Shown: one piece after another, positions 7,965-17,298 of the stretch
Numbering within the stretch: the first letter of the stretch is position 1
Layout of the letters: every line of letters begins with the position of its first letter
NCBI GenBank assembly: GCA_903877135.1
Contig: CAIRCN010000082.1
Coordinates: 23,885 to 87,884, forward strand
Origin: an uncultured Opitutia bacterium
Lineage (GTDB): Bacteria; Verrucomicrobiota; Verrucomicrobiia; Opitutales; Opitutaceae
Reading direction: 5' to 3'
Length of the DNA: 64,000 nt
Translations under genes and position numbers: made by a program
Notes under the pieces: model-generated
What the model saw: only the letters and a program-made list of their open reading frames with translations
Told to the model about the DNA's origin: nothing
Databases searched by the model: none

Positions 7965-8390
7965 ATGCTTGCCAGTGGTTATGTGCGGGCCTACCGCACA
8001 AACACAATCCTTACCGCGAGCCCGGGGCAGTTGGTTCTTATGCTGTATGACGGGGCGTTGAAGGCGTTGCGGCTTGCCCGTGAAGGGTTTGCCCGACCGG
8101 AGGATGATTTTCGGCGCATCGAGGTGATCAACCAAGAGCTGCAGAAGGCCCAGCTCATCATCAACGAGCTGCAGAGCGGCCTCAATTTCGAGGCCGGCGG
8201 AGAAATGGCGCAGTCGCTGAACCGCCTTTACGACTATCACAACCGCCGCCTACTTGAGGCCAATCTGCGCAAGCAGGTCGCGCCGGTCATCGAGGTCGAG
8301 GGCTTGCTGCGCGAGCTGCGCGACGCCTGGGCCGAGATGCTCATGAAACAGGAGTCGGACGCTCGCGACTGTCTGCACGGAGTGGCCTGA
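7965..8390 (+). CDS. fliS: Flagellin export chaperone FliS
   Basis: 141 residues. It starts MLASGYVRAYRTNTILTASPGQLVLMLYDGAL, including the conserved PGQLVLMLYDGA motif, followed by a four-helix bundle with QKAQLIINELQ and LYDYHNRRL. FliS binds the C-terminal helix of flagellin in the cytoplasm and prevents premature polymerisation. It is six bases after the flgM-like gene and two bases before the fliT-like gene, so they form one operon. Confidence 0.93.
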   Translation: MLASGYVRAYRTNTILTASPGQLVLMLYDGALKALRLAREGFARPEDDFRRIEVINQELQKAQLIINELQSGLNFEAGGEMAQSLNRLYDYHNRRLLEANLRKQVAPVIEVEGLLRELRDAWAEMLMKQESDARDCLHGVA

Positions 8391-8392
8391 CC

Positions 8393-8758
8393 ATGGAAAG
8401 TCCAGCACGCAGGTTTACGCGATTGCTCACCGCGCTCGAGGATGTGGTTGAACAGGAGGAGGCCACATTGCAGGCTCGCGACTTTTCCGCTGTGAGCGAA
8501 GTGCAGCGCCGCGCTGCGCCCCTGGTCTCTGGCCTCGGAGCGCTGAGTCTGGCCGTGGTCGATGGTCCGGCGCTCGCTCGCATTGCCGCCCTGTTGGCCC
8601 GGCGGCAACACAGCATGGAATGGCTGGAATCGCAGTTAGCGGTCACCCGGACCGAACTGGCAGCTGTGCAGCACAGCCTGGCGCAGGTTACCCGCATCGC
8701 TCCTGCCTACCGCGGTGTGAGTAGCGATCAGATTTCGCGGTTCAACGCTGTCGGTTGA
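8393..8758 (+). CDS. FliT-like flagellar chaperone
   Basis: 121 residues, almost entirely helical, with an EDVVEQEEATLQARDFSAV segment and a C-terminal YRGVSSDQISRFNAVG. Its place directly after fliS, its size and its amphipathic helices fit a FliT-type export chaperone, which binds the FliD cap protein. Sequence similarity to enteric FliT is not evident, so the name rests on context. Downstream (8759-8953) are GGCCGG-A-CCGGCC and GCGAA/TTCGC inverted repeats that may terminate the operon, and no gene. Confidence 0.5.
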   Translation: MESPARRFTRLLTALEDVVEQEEATLQARDFSAVSEVQRRAAPLVSGLGALSLAVVDGPALARIAALLARRQHSMEWLESQLAVTRTELAAVQHSLAQVTRIAPAYRGVSSDQISRFNAVG

Positions 8759-8953
8759 CACCAGTTAAAAGCGCTTGATAGGAAAGTAAGTGTCAGCCGC
8801 CGGGCGAATTTTTCGCGGCCGGACCGGCCTCAGGCTGGCCCCATACATTAATGAGGGATGCACTGACGTAAGCAGGCTGGATCCTCGACTGCATCGGCGA
8901 GTTTGTTCAGCGGTAGCGCCGGCTATTCTCGAACGAGCGTCCCCCATTCTTCG

Positions 8954-10180
8954 TTATTGCAGCAAACCGGCAAGGTGCGGGCGGACCATCTCCACCCACT
9001 GCCCGGCGTGACCGATTCCGGTAGGGAGCAGCCGTGGATTTCGCAGCACGCGCGCAAGCACCCATATCCTCATGAACCTTTCGCGAAAACGCACCCGGCT
9101 CCCTTGCTTTTCGAGCACCGCCAGTGTGCCCTTGAGAAAGGGTTTGATCGCCTGGTCTGAGGACTGGTGCGTTTTTAATCCGGCCAATTCTAGGAATGCA
9201 GTGCCGAAAACGTCAGCTTCGCCCTCGCAAAGCGCGAGGGCGAATAGCATCCGCCGCTGATTCGGCGTGGCGTTTCCAACAACGCGTTCACCCGAGCGCG
9301 CCACCTCCGCCATCAGCGTAACGACGGCCGCGCGCAGCTCCGTCAACCCGAGAGGGCCTGGCGCTGAGCGCGCCCACAAATGATACGCGAGTTGCTGGAG
9401 GTCGTTGGGGTTGTCTCCAGCGAGCGAGAAAATGGCCTCCATTACGCCGTCATCCAGGCCCCGGCCACCCGACAGGAATTGACTGTCAAGAAATCGCGTC
9501 ATGGCGTCGCGCGGCAAAGGCCCGACCTCCAGGATGCGGGCGGATTGATAGAAGGGGCTTGGCGAAGCGGTGAAGATTTCCGTCAGCGACTCCTTGGCGC
9601 TTCCGGCGAAAATGTAGGCAATGCGGCTATGGCGCTGCATCTCGCCACGCAAGACCCCAAGAAGGTGTGGGGCGGCCTTTTCATCGAGCCGGTCGGCTAT
9701 TTCCTGGAATTCATCGAAAAATACCGTGAGCGGCTTCCATTCATTGACGCGCGCGAGGAGGCTCATGACCTGCATGACGGTCGATGCCTTTACCGGTTTC
9801 GCTTCGACCTGGACGAAGGGTAAGTCGATGCGGAGCGACGACACCATCGACAGGGCCTCCTTCATGTCCGGCGGCAGGTGTTTGGTCAGCGCGCGCTTGC
9901 TCGACAATGTCGCTTCCAGCCGCGCAAGAACGCGATCCATGAAATCCTCAACCGAGGCCAACCCGAGCAGGTCGATTGACACCAATAAGCCGTCTCCCTC
10001 GGCGAGCGTGTGCTCCACCAGGCTTGTCTTTCCAACTCGCCGGTCGCCCTGCAGCACAAGGCGTTGCCGGTTTTCAACCGTTTCGCGAATGCTCCGCGCG
10101 AGTTGCGGTCGCGGACAAAAGGGGGCGCCAGGACCAATCACCTGACCGAAGACAAAGGGATTTGCCGGTTCATGCTTCAT
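8954..10180 (-). CDS. AAA/archaeal-type P-loop ATPase, unknown role
   Basis: 408 residues from the ATG at 10180; a TTG at 10186 is possible but overlaps less well. Walker A is GDRRVGKTS (residues 45-53), Walker B is LTVFFDEFQE, and the C-terminal part is a winged-helix-like segment. It looks like the ATPase_2/AAA_14 group of STAND-like proteins found as orphan genes. Nothing ties it to flagella. It is an isolated minus-strand gene between the fliS operon and the regulators, with its own repeat-bearing control region, so it is probably a cargo gene inserted into the cluster. Confidence 0.7.
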   Translation of the reverse strand: MKHEPANPFVFGQVIGPGAPFCPRPQLARSIRETVENRQRLVLQGDRRVGKTSLVEHTLAEGDGLLVSIDLLGLASVEDFMDRVLARLEATLSSKRALTKHLPPDMKEALSMVSSLRIDLPFVQVEAKPVKASTVMQVMSLLARVNEWKPLTVFFDEFQEIADRLDEKAAPHLLGVLRGEMQRHSRIAYIFAGSAKESLTEIFTASPSPFYQSARILEVGPLPRDAMTRFLDSQFLSGGRGLDDGVMEAIFSLAGDNPNDLQQLAYHLWARSAPGPLGLTELRAAVVTLMAEVARSGERVVGNATPNQRRMLFALALCEGEADVFGTAFLELAGLKTHQSSDQAIKPFLKGTLAVLEKQGSRVRFRERFMRIWVLARVLRNPRLLPTGIGHAGQWVEMVRPHLAGLLQ

Positions 10181-10189
10181 GTCCAATAT

Positions 10190-10229
10190 GCAAGATAGTT
10201 ATTGCATTTAGGCAAGAGAGTTATTGCAT
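10190..10229. repeat. Tandem 22-bp-period repeats with outer inverted repeat, at the ATPase start
   Basis: Two 18-bp copies, 10190-10207 and 10212-10229, differ at one base. Their outer ends (AATATGCAA and TTGCATATT) also form a 9-bp inverted repeat. They sit 10-50 bp before the ATPase start codon, so they probably overlap its promoter and serve as an operator. Confidence 0.6.
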
Positions 10230-10348
10230 ATTGCCAATCCGCCAGCCCTCGAATAATCGCCGCTATCCAGCGTTGCGGCTATGCGATCCCGGAAGGCGGT
10301 TAGGCAATGTCGCGGTCGCTTACGTCAAGTTGGCATAGCCCTTCAACA

Positions 10349-10744
10349 TCAACCGGTGGCAGCGAGGCGGGAATATTCCTCACCAGCTCCGGTTGCGGTT
10401 AGAGCTTCTGCGGGCGGGCCAGCCAGCCACTCCGTGGCAATGCGGGAGGCCTCAAGTTTCCAATTTAAAGTAGGCACTTCATATACCGATAGAGTGCGGC
10501 CCGTTCCGCTGCCCTGCCACTGCAACTGCGCCTTCAGGCAGAATGAACCATCGGCCAGGCAATAGCGCTGCACCAAAATCACCCCCCGCGGCAATCCCAG
10601 ATCCGCCTCACAGGTCAGCGTGAGTCGCGCGAGTCCGTTGTGAAAATTGACCATGCGGCTTGTTCCCCAAGGGGAACTGTCCGTGGCATTGGCTTCGAGC
10701 AGGAGAGCCTGCTCAATCTCGGTTAGAAAAGAAAGGAGTCGCAT
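10349..10744 (-). CDS. Unknown protein under a sigma-28-like promoter
   Basis: 131 residues from the ATG at 10744. A GTG at 10789 would extend the frame but lies inside the predicted promoter, so I rejected it. The protein starts MRLLSFLTEIEQALLLEANA and continues with beta-rich stretches (RLTLTCEADLGL, VILVQRYCLADGSF, LKAQLQWQG). There is no signal peptide, membrane segment or family I recognise; size and alpha-beta-alpha pattern would fit a small export chaperone, but that is speculation. It is divergent from the receiver gene at 10853, and both have FliA-type promoters in the 110 bp between them. Confidence 0.55.
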   Translation of the reverse strand: MRLLSFLTEIEQALLLEANATDSSPWGTSRMVNFHNGLARLTLTCEADLGLPRGVILVQRYCLADGSFCLKAQLQWQGSGTGRTLSVYEVPTLNWKLEASRIATEWLAGPPAEALTATGAGEEYSRLAATG

Positions 10745-10779
10745 GGAGGTGTGGAATGGAGGCAGTGCGTCTGCTCGGG

Positions 10780-10806
10780 ATATCGGCACAATGCGAAAAA
10801 ATCTTA
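10780..10806 (-). promoter_or_regulatory. Sigma-28 promoter of the unknown 10349 gene
   Basis: Minus strand TAAG (10806-10803), 15 bases, GCCGATAT (10787-10780). Three of four -35 and seven of eight -10 bases match. Predicted leader about 29 bases to the ATG at 10744. Confidence 0.6.
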
Positions 10807-10815
10807 AGAATTTGG

Positions 10816-10842
10816 TAAAGTTTTAGTCCAATTCGCCGAAGC
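10816..10842 (+). promoter_or_regulatory. Sigma-28 promoter of the 10853 receiver gene
   Basis: TAAAGTTT (10816-10823), 11 bases, GCCGAAGC (10835-10842). Perfect -35 and spacing, five of eight in the -10. Predicted start at about 10849, three or four bases before the ATG at 10853. Confidence 0.6.
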
Positions 10843-10852
10843 ACAGCGAATC

Positions 10853-11293
10853 ATGCCCTCAACTTTGCACATGTATGCCCCGGTTGTCTCAGGCGGCGCG
10901 CGGGGACCGACTTTGGGTGGAAACCCTGGCATGGTGCTCTTCGTTGAGGACGAACCGACTCTGGCGGTTCTGATGGGGCATCTGCTGGCCCGGCTCACGC
11001 AGTCCGTCTTGCACGCTGCTGATGGGACTGCTGCACTTCATCTGTTCGCCGAGTATCGCGACGAGATCGCCTTGGTGATTGTCGATTGCCAACTGCCCGA
11101 CATGCCCGGCTTTGAACTTTGCCAGTTGCTGCGCACGCTGGTGCCAGGGGTGCCGCTGATACTGACCAGCGGCCGCGACCAGCGGCCACTAGTTGCCGCA
11201 CTCTCCACTGGCGGGCCGACGGAATTTTTACCCAAACCTTATCTTCCGGGTGAAGTCGTTCGCCGTGTAGGGGCGCTCTTGGCGCAAGGGTGA
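10853..11293 (+). CDS. Single-domain response regulator (CheY-like)
   Basis: 146 residues. The receiver fold begins with MVLFVEDEP near residue 27; the phospho-acceptor Asp lies in LVIVDCQLPDMPG, the Thr/Ser switch in LILTSG and the conserved Lys in LPKPY. No output domain follows, so it acts like CheY or as a phosphate sink. The first 26 residues are outside the fold. An internal ATG at 10931 (GGTGG upstream) would give a tight receiver, while the 10853 ATG fits the sigma-28 promoter but would be nearly leaderless. Role in chemotaxis is inferred from promoter and neighbourhood. Confidence 0.8.
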   Translation: MPSTLHMYAPVVSGGARGPTLGGNPGMVLFVEDEPTLAVLMGHLLARLTQSVLHAADGTAALHLFAEYRDEIALVIVDCQLPDMPGFELCQLLRTLVPGVPLILTSGRDQRPLVAALSTGGPTEFLPKPYLPGEVVRRVGALLAQG

Positions 11294-11402
11294 ACCAGGG
11301 TCGCAGAACATTTGTTTGAATTGCGGCAGACACGTGTCTTAGTCGGAGGCATCCCTCTCTGCGCGTCGGTGCGTAGCTGGGCTTTTTACCTACCCGTACG
11401 GC

Positions 11403-12884
<1,482 letters not shown>

Positions 12885-12988
12885 ACCGGCGGCCGCCGAC
12901 GGCGGGCGCGGATAGAGACGTTGAGGAGGAAGCCTCCGCTCAGAATGGCCCGTTTCGAGCGAAATCGGCGACAACGTGCATTTCTTGC

Positions 12989-13015
12989 TAAATCATTTGG
13001 TGCCCGCGCCGATAC
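12989..13015 (+). promoter_or_regulatory. Sigma-28 promoter of cheX
   Basis: TAAA (12989-12992), 15 bases, GCCGATAC (13008-13015): 11 of 12 consensus bases with exact spacing, among the best FliA sites in the window. It excludes the upstream in-frame start and supports the ATG at 13053 (leader about 31 bases). Confidence 0.75.
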
Positions 13016-13052
13016 AATCTCGAACACCGGCTCTGCCATCATTCCCTCCACC

Positions 13053-13583
13053 ATGCCTGCCACCGAGCAAATCACAGAATCCCTGATCCGGGATAACATT
13101 TCCCGCGCCGTGAAGCATGTCTTTATGACTATGCTCGGTCGCGAGCCCACGCTCACGACGGCGGCGTCCTCGCCTAAAGAGGTCGCGCCAACTCCCTCGG
13201 CGTTGCCGGATGGAGCCCGCCCTCATGTGGTCGGCACGGTCGGTTTCCTCGGCGATGTCAACGGCCTGATCTATCTCTACATCGACCTCGATTTTGCTCG
13301 GCTCTGCACCTGCCATTTGCTGGGCATGACTTCAGACGAACTTTCGGAGGCCGGTGACGAGGTAATCAACGATGCCATCGGCGAACTCACCAACATGACA
13401 GTGGGGAGTTTTAAGAACGGACTAAACGACTCCGGCTACGCCTGCATGCTCACCATCCCCTCGATCCTGCGCGGGAGTAATTTCACCATCGAGCCGATTG
13501 GCGCGGCCTCCCGCTTCACTTACCACTTCGATTGCTCCAATCACCGGCTTGCCGCGGACATCCTGCTGAAACTCGAAGATTAA
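13053..13583 (+). CDS. cheX: CheX-family CheY-P phosphatase
   Basis: 176 residues from the ATG at 13053. The family signature sits in DEVINDAIGELTNMTVGSF, with the acidic residue and Asn of the E-x-x-N motif that attacks phospho-CheY. The C-terminal FTIEPIGAASRFTYHFDC completes the CheC/CheX fold. CheX removes phosphate from CheY-type receivers and resets the motor signal. No CheZ or CheC is in the window. It is 21 bases before the receiver-STAS gene, so the two are probably one transcript. Confidence 0.8.
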   Translation: MPATEQITESLIRDNISRAVKHVFMTMLGREPTLTTAASSPKEVAPTPSALPDGARPHVVGTVGFLGDVNGLIYLYIDLDFARLCTCHLLGMTSDELSEAGDEVINDAIGELTNMTVGSFKNGLNDSGYACMLTIPSILRGSNFTIEPIGAASRFTYHFDCSNHRLAADILLKLED

Positions 13584-13604
13584 ACCTCACCCTCCTTATT
13601 TCCC

Positions 13605-14759
13605 ATGCGCTATAAAGTTCTCACCGTGGATGACTCGAAGACTGTCCGCATCATCGTGCGAAAAGCCTTCAAGGGCTATGATTGCGAAATTCTCGAAGCG
13701 GCCAATGGCGTCGAAGGCCTTGCCATGGCCGCCAAGGAATCTCCCGACCTAATTCTCCTCGACGTGACCATGCCGGTCATGGATGGCGTCGAGATGCTGA
13801 CCAAGATCAAGTCCGACCCAGCGCTCAAGGGCATCCCCGTGATGATGCTCACCGCCGAGGGCGGGCGCGACAATGTGCTCAAAATCGCCAAAATCGGCGT
13901 GCGCGACTACCTCGTGAAACCCTTCAAGGAGGAGGTGCTCATTGAGAAGGCCGGCCGCATCATCGATCTGAAGCCGCTCAGCGAAACCCCCACGCGGATC
14001 AAGTCCATCTTCGATCCCGCCACCATTCTAGTCGTCGAGGACAAGCCCGCGATTGTGCTGCAGATTCAGGAAGGACTGAAGCACACCCCTTGGAAGGTGC
14101 AAGGCGTCAGTCATCAGGGTGAGGCGATCGACTTCTGCGCGCGCACCCCTCCCGATCTCATCATCGTTAGCCTCTCGCTTCCGGAGGACACCGCTTTCAC
14201 CCTGTTTCGCCTCGTGCGGACCAACGTGAAAACAAAATACACCCCGGTGTTCGCACTCGTCGTCAAGACTGAGACCGTGCAGCAGCAACAGGCCCAGACT
14301 CTTGGCTTCGGCGCCATCATCACCAAGCCCATTGATCTGAGTGAGCTCGAAACCAAGATCGCTAAGGCGATGAATCTGGACATGTCCCAGCGCTACTACG
14401 CCGTCGAGGGCGACTGCATGATCATGCGCCTGCCGGAGAACTGCTCGCCCGGGATCCTCGCCGAAGCCGGCAACTACATGAAACCCAAGTTTGCCGCGGC
14501 CGTTGATGCCGGCATCAACAAGGTGGTCATCGACATCCACCAGGTTCGCTCGCTGCACATGGGGGTGATCAAGTTGCTCTTCCAGGCGATGCAAACTTCA
14601 CGCGACCTGGCCCTGCAGTTTGCGCTCGTTGCCAACGCGCAGATCATCACCGAATGCAAAGGCTTTGAGGACACCCGCGGCTGGACCTTCTTCGACTCGC
14701 TCGAGGAGGCGAAGGCTAACGTCGGCAAGGCACCGGTCCAGCAGCTGGCAGCCGTCTAG
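13605..14759 (+). CDS. Receiver - pseudo-receiver - STAS protein
   Basis: 384 residues. Receiver 1 (1-120) is CheY-like and complete: VDDSK, Asp53 in LLDVTMPVMDG, Lys105 in LVKPF. Receiver 2 (140-260) keeps the fold (ILVVEDK, ITKPI) but the phospho-acceptor Asp is Ser189 in LIIVSLSLPED, so it cannot be phosphorylated. From about 265 a STAS-like domain has VVIDIHQVRSLHMGVIKLL. Such fusions link phosphorelay input to partner switching. It follows cheX, precedes cheA, and may be the main CheY-like output or an adaptor; which one is not clear. Confidence 0.8.
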   Translation: MRYKVLTVDDSKTVRIIVRKAFKGYDCEILEAANGVEGLAMAAKESPDLILLDVTMPVMDGVEMLTKIKSDPALKGIPVMMLTAEGGRDNVLKIAKIGVRDYLVKPFKEEVLIEKAGRIIDLKPLSETPTRIKSIFDPATILVVEDKPAIVLQIQEGLKHTPWKVQGVSHQGEAIDFCARTPPDLIIVSLSLPEDTAFTLFRLVRTNVKTKYTPVFALVVKTETVQQQQAQTLGFGAIITKPIDLSELETKIAKAMNLDMSQRYYAVEGDCMIMRLPENCSPGILAEAGNYMKPKFAAAVDAGINKVVIDIHQVRSLHMGVIKLLFQAMQTSRDLALQFALVANAQIITECKGFEDTRGWTFFDSLEEAKANVGKAPVQQLAAV

Positions 14760-14794
14760 CCTACTATTTCAGGGGGTAATAAAAAAATGACTGG

Positions 14795-14820
14795 CGGGTG
14801 GCGGGCCTTCCCGCCGCCCG
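14795..14820 (+). terminator. Hairpin after the cheX operon
   Basis: CGGGTGGCGGG / CCCGCCGCCCG, an 11-bp stem with one G-T pair and loop CCTT, 36 bp after the stop codon, followed by a short T stretch (GTTTTA). Likely terminator. Confidence 0.55.
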
Positions 14821-14855
14821 TCAACAGTTTTACCAATAATAGGCCGCCTGAGCTA

Positions 14856-15085
14856 GGGGCGTCGATGCGACGCTGCATTTGTTGGCGCAGACGAAGCCGC
14901 ACGGCCTCATGCTCCCACGGACTTTGGTTGACGAACTGCTGGAGCGCTTGGTCATCGCCACCGACCCGGACGGCCAGCGGCTCAATCGACTTGCGTTCGC
15001 CCTCGCGGAGCAAGCCCTCCAGATACCACTGGCGGGCGGAGTCGGGGCACAAGGGAAATGCGACTTTTCGCGGCTCCGAGGCGGA
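14856..15085 (-). pseudogene. Fossil of an IS701-type (IS4-like) transposase, N-terminal part only
   Basis: Read on the minus strand, the segment encodes SARQWYLEGLLREGERKSIEP, then DQALQQFVNQSPWEHEAV. This is the typical beginning of DDE transposases of the IS701 group (YLxGLL..ERKS.E.lA ... QQFV..SPW). A stop codon closes the frame upstream and the similarity ends at about 14856, before any catalytic Asp. No terminal repeats are visible. It fills most of the 385-bp gap between the receiver-STAS gene and cheA. Confidence 0.6.
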
Positions 15086-15110
15086 AATCGTTCAAGCCCC
15101 GGGCCGATCG
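15084..15110 (+). promoter_or_regulatory. Candidate sigma-28 promoter of cheA
   Basis: GAAA (15084-15087), 15 bases, GCCGATCG (15103-15110). Three of four -35 and six of eight -10 bases. It sits at the edge of the transposase fossil and gives a leader of about 28 bases. Confidence 0.45.
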
Positions 15111-15144
15111 TTCCGAATGAGTAATTAACGAATTCGCCCGCCCG

Positions 15145-17271
15145 ATGTCCATTTCATCCGACCAGTTTGCTCCGATTGAGGAGACACTCAACCGCCTCGC
15201 CACCGAATCGATCATCGCGCAGCCCGGACGAGATGAAGGCATGGTGCCAGCCTACAGCCTGCTCGGCGATCTGCAGGAACTCTGCTCCCTTGAGGAGGCA
15301 TTGCGCGAGCCCATCGCGGCCGTGCACCGCGAACTTGAGCGCTACCTGGATGCGGCCCAGGCGTTCGACGAAGCGCTGCTCCAACGGCTGCGGGACCTGA
15401 TCGAGTGGGTGCCCGAGGCCATGGAATGCCTCAGGACTAGTCAATTGGTGACGCCATTTGAACGGGCGGAAACGCCTGCTGCGTCGAGCGTCGCCGCGAC
15501 TCCCGTCGCCCTGACTGACGACAAGCACGGGCCGGCCGACGTCATGCTCGATCTCCACTTGGAGGAAAACCGGGAACTGCTGGGGGAATTTTATAGCGAA
15601 GCAGTGGAGCATCTTCAGCAGATCGAGGCCGCTTTGCTGGCGCTCGACCAGCAACCCGGCGATCCGGAAGCGTTGAACTCCATCTTCCGCTCCTTTCACA
15701 CTATCAAGGGCAACGCGGGTTTCCTCGGTCTGATGCCGATGCACACCCTGGCGCACGAGGTCGAGTCGTTGCTCGATCTCGCCCGCAACCGGAAACTGCG
15801 CCTCAATGCAGTGATCATCACGGAAATTCTCCGCAGTCGCGATGCCCTCCAGGCGCTCACGCAACAAGTGGCCCTGGCACTTGAAAAGGGACGGTTGCCC
15901 GAGCAGATCATCCCGGTAGGGCACCTGATCGCCGCAGTGAAAAAGCTCGCCATAGCGGCCCCGACAGACCTGCCGGTCGTGGCCGTTGCTCCGACCCCGT
16001 CGCCAGTGCCCGAAGCCGCGGCGGTCGATGTGGCGCCGGTGACGGAAACTGAGGTGCCGGCTGCGGCTGGCGCGCCGGGCAGCCAGACGGGCGGCGTCCT
16101 AAAGGTCGCTGCCGGAGCCACCGTGCGAGTCAACACCGAGAAACTCGACTCGCTGATGGATGTCGTGGGCGAACTCGTGATCGTGCAGAGCCAACTCCTT
16201 GAGACGGCGCGGCAGCAGGGGGCGAACACGGGCACTCTGCTCCAGCGCAATGTCGCCCAGCTCTCGCGGATCACCAAGGAACTGCAGCACACCTCCATGT
16301 CGCTGCGTATGATTCCGATCAAGCCGACCTTCCAGAAAATGGAGCGACTGGCCCGCGACCTAGCCCGCGATTTCGGGAAAAAAGTGCATTTTGCTACGAG
16401 TGGTGACGACACCGAGCTCGACCGCACTGTGGTGGAGGAGATTGGTGACCCGATGGTGCATATGGTGCGCAACGCGCTCGATCATGGCCTCGAACCGCCA
16501 GCTGATCGCCTCGCGAAGGGCAAAGCCGAGACTGGCACGCTGCATCTCAAAGCCTATCATCAGGGCAGCAACATCGTCATCGAACTCCAGGACGACGGCC
16601 GGGGCATCGACCCGGACCGGATTTACCGTAAAGCCGTCGAAAAAGGCGTGGTGGCTGCGGGCACGGTTTTGAATCGCGAGGAGATTTACGCGCTTCTGTT
16701 TGCCCCTGGATTTTCAACGGCCGAAAAAGTCACCGCGGTCTCCGGTCGCGGCGTCGGCATGGATGTGGTGAAGCGCAACATCGATAAATTGCGCGGAAAA
16801 ATCGAGATCGAGTCGGCGGTCGGCCAGGGGTCGACCTTCAAAATCAAGCTGCCGCTGACTATGGCGATCATCGATGGCCTCGTCGTGCGCGTGGGGGAAG
16901 ACCGTTTCATTCTGCCGACGACGTCGGTGAAAATGGCGCTGCGTCCCAGCCGCGAGAGCATCTCTACGGTGCATGGCCGGGGCGAAGTGCTCGACCTGCG
17001 GGGTCGGCTCGTGCCGATTCATCGGTTGCACCAGCGCTTTGGCATCCCGGCTCTGGCGCAGAATCCGTGGGACGGCATTCTCGTTATCGTCGAAAACGCC
17101 GGAAAGATTTCGGCCTTGCTGGTGGATGAGATGGTCAGCAAGCAGGAAGTCGTGATCAAGAACCTCGGGGCGCTCATGCAAAATCTGCCCGGTGTCGCGG
17201 GCGGCGCCATTCTCGGCGATGGCAATATCGCGCTTATCCTCGATCCCGGCACGTTGTTGCAAGCGGCCTAG
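15145..17271 (+). CDS. cheA: Chemotaxis histidine kinase CheA
   Basis: 708 residues. About 130 extra N-terminal residues of unknown role precede the Hpt domain with His185 in SFHTIKGNAGFLG. A Pro/Ala linker, the dimerisation helices and the ATP-binding domain (HMVRNALDHGLE, DDGRGID, GRGVGMDVV) follow. A CheW-like domain ends the protein. CheA passes phosphate from receptors to CheY and CheB receivers. There is one Hpt domain and no C-terminal receiver. No separate cheW or receptor gene is present in the window, so the array partners must be elsewhere. Confidence 0.95.
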   Translation: MSISSDQFAPIEETLNRLATESIIAQPGRDEGMVPAYSLLGDLQELCSLEEALREPIAAVHRELERYLDAAQAFDEALLQRLRDLIEWVPEAMECLRTSQLVTPFERAETPAASSVAATPVALTDDKHGPADVMLDLHLEENRELLGEFYSEAVEHLQQIEAALLALDQQPGDPEALNSIFRSFHTIKGNAGFLGLMPMHTLAHEVESLLDLARNRKLRLNAVIITEILRSRDALQALTQQVALALEKGRLPEQIIPVGHLIAAVKKLAIAAPTDLPVVAVAPTPSPVPEAAAVDVAPVTETEVPAAAGAPGSQTGGVLKVAAGATVRVNTEKLDSLMDVVGELVIVQSQLLETARQQGANTGTLLQRNVAQLSRITKELQHTSMSLRMIPIKPTFQKMERLARDLARDFGKKVHFATSGDDTELDRTVVEEIGDPMVHMVRNALDHGLEPPADRLAKGKAETGTLHLKAYHQGSNIVIELQDDGRGIDPDRIYRKAVEKGVVAAGTVLNREEIYALLFAPGFSTAEKVTAVSGRGVGMDVVKRNIDKLRGKIEIESAVGQGSTFKIKLPLTMAIIDGLVVRVGEDRFILPTTSVKMALRPSRESISTVHGRGEVLDLRGRLVPIHRLHQRFGIPALAQNPWDGILVIVENAGKISALLVDEMVSKQEVVIKNLGALMQNLPGVAGGAILGDGNIALILDPGTLLQAA

Positions 17272-17298
17272 GCCTGCGCTCTCACGACTGTGACCCCA

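Noticed and set aside
10745..10789. Upstream GTG extension of the 10349 gene
   Set aside because: It overlaps the FliA-type -10 box, so it would not be in the mRNA.
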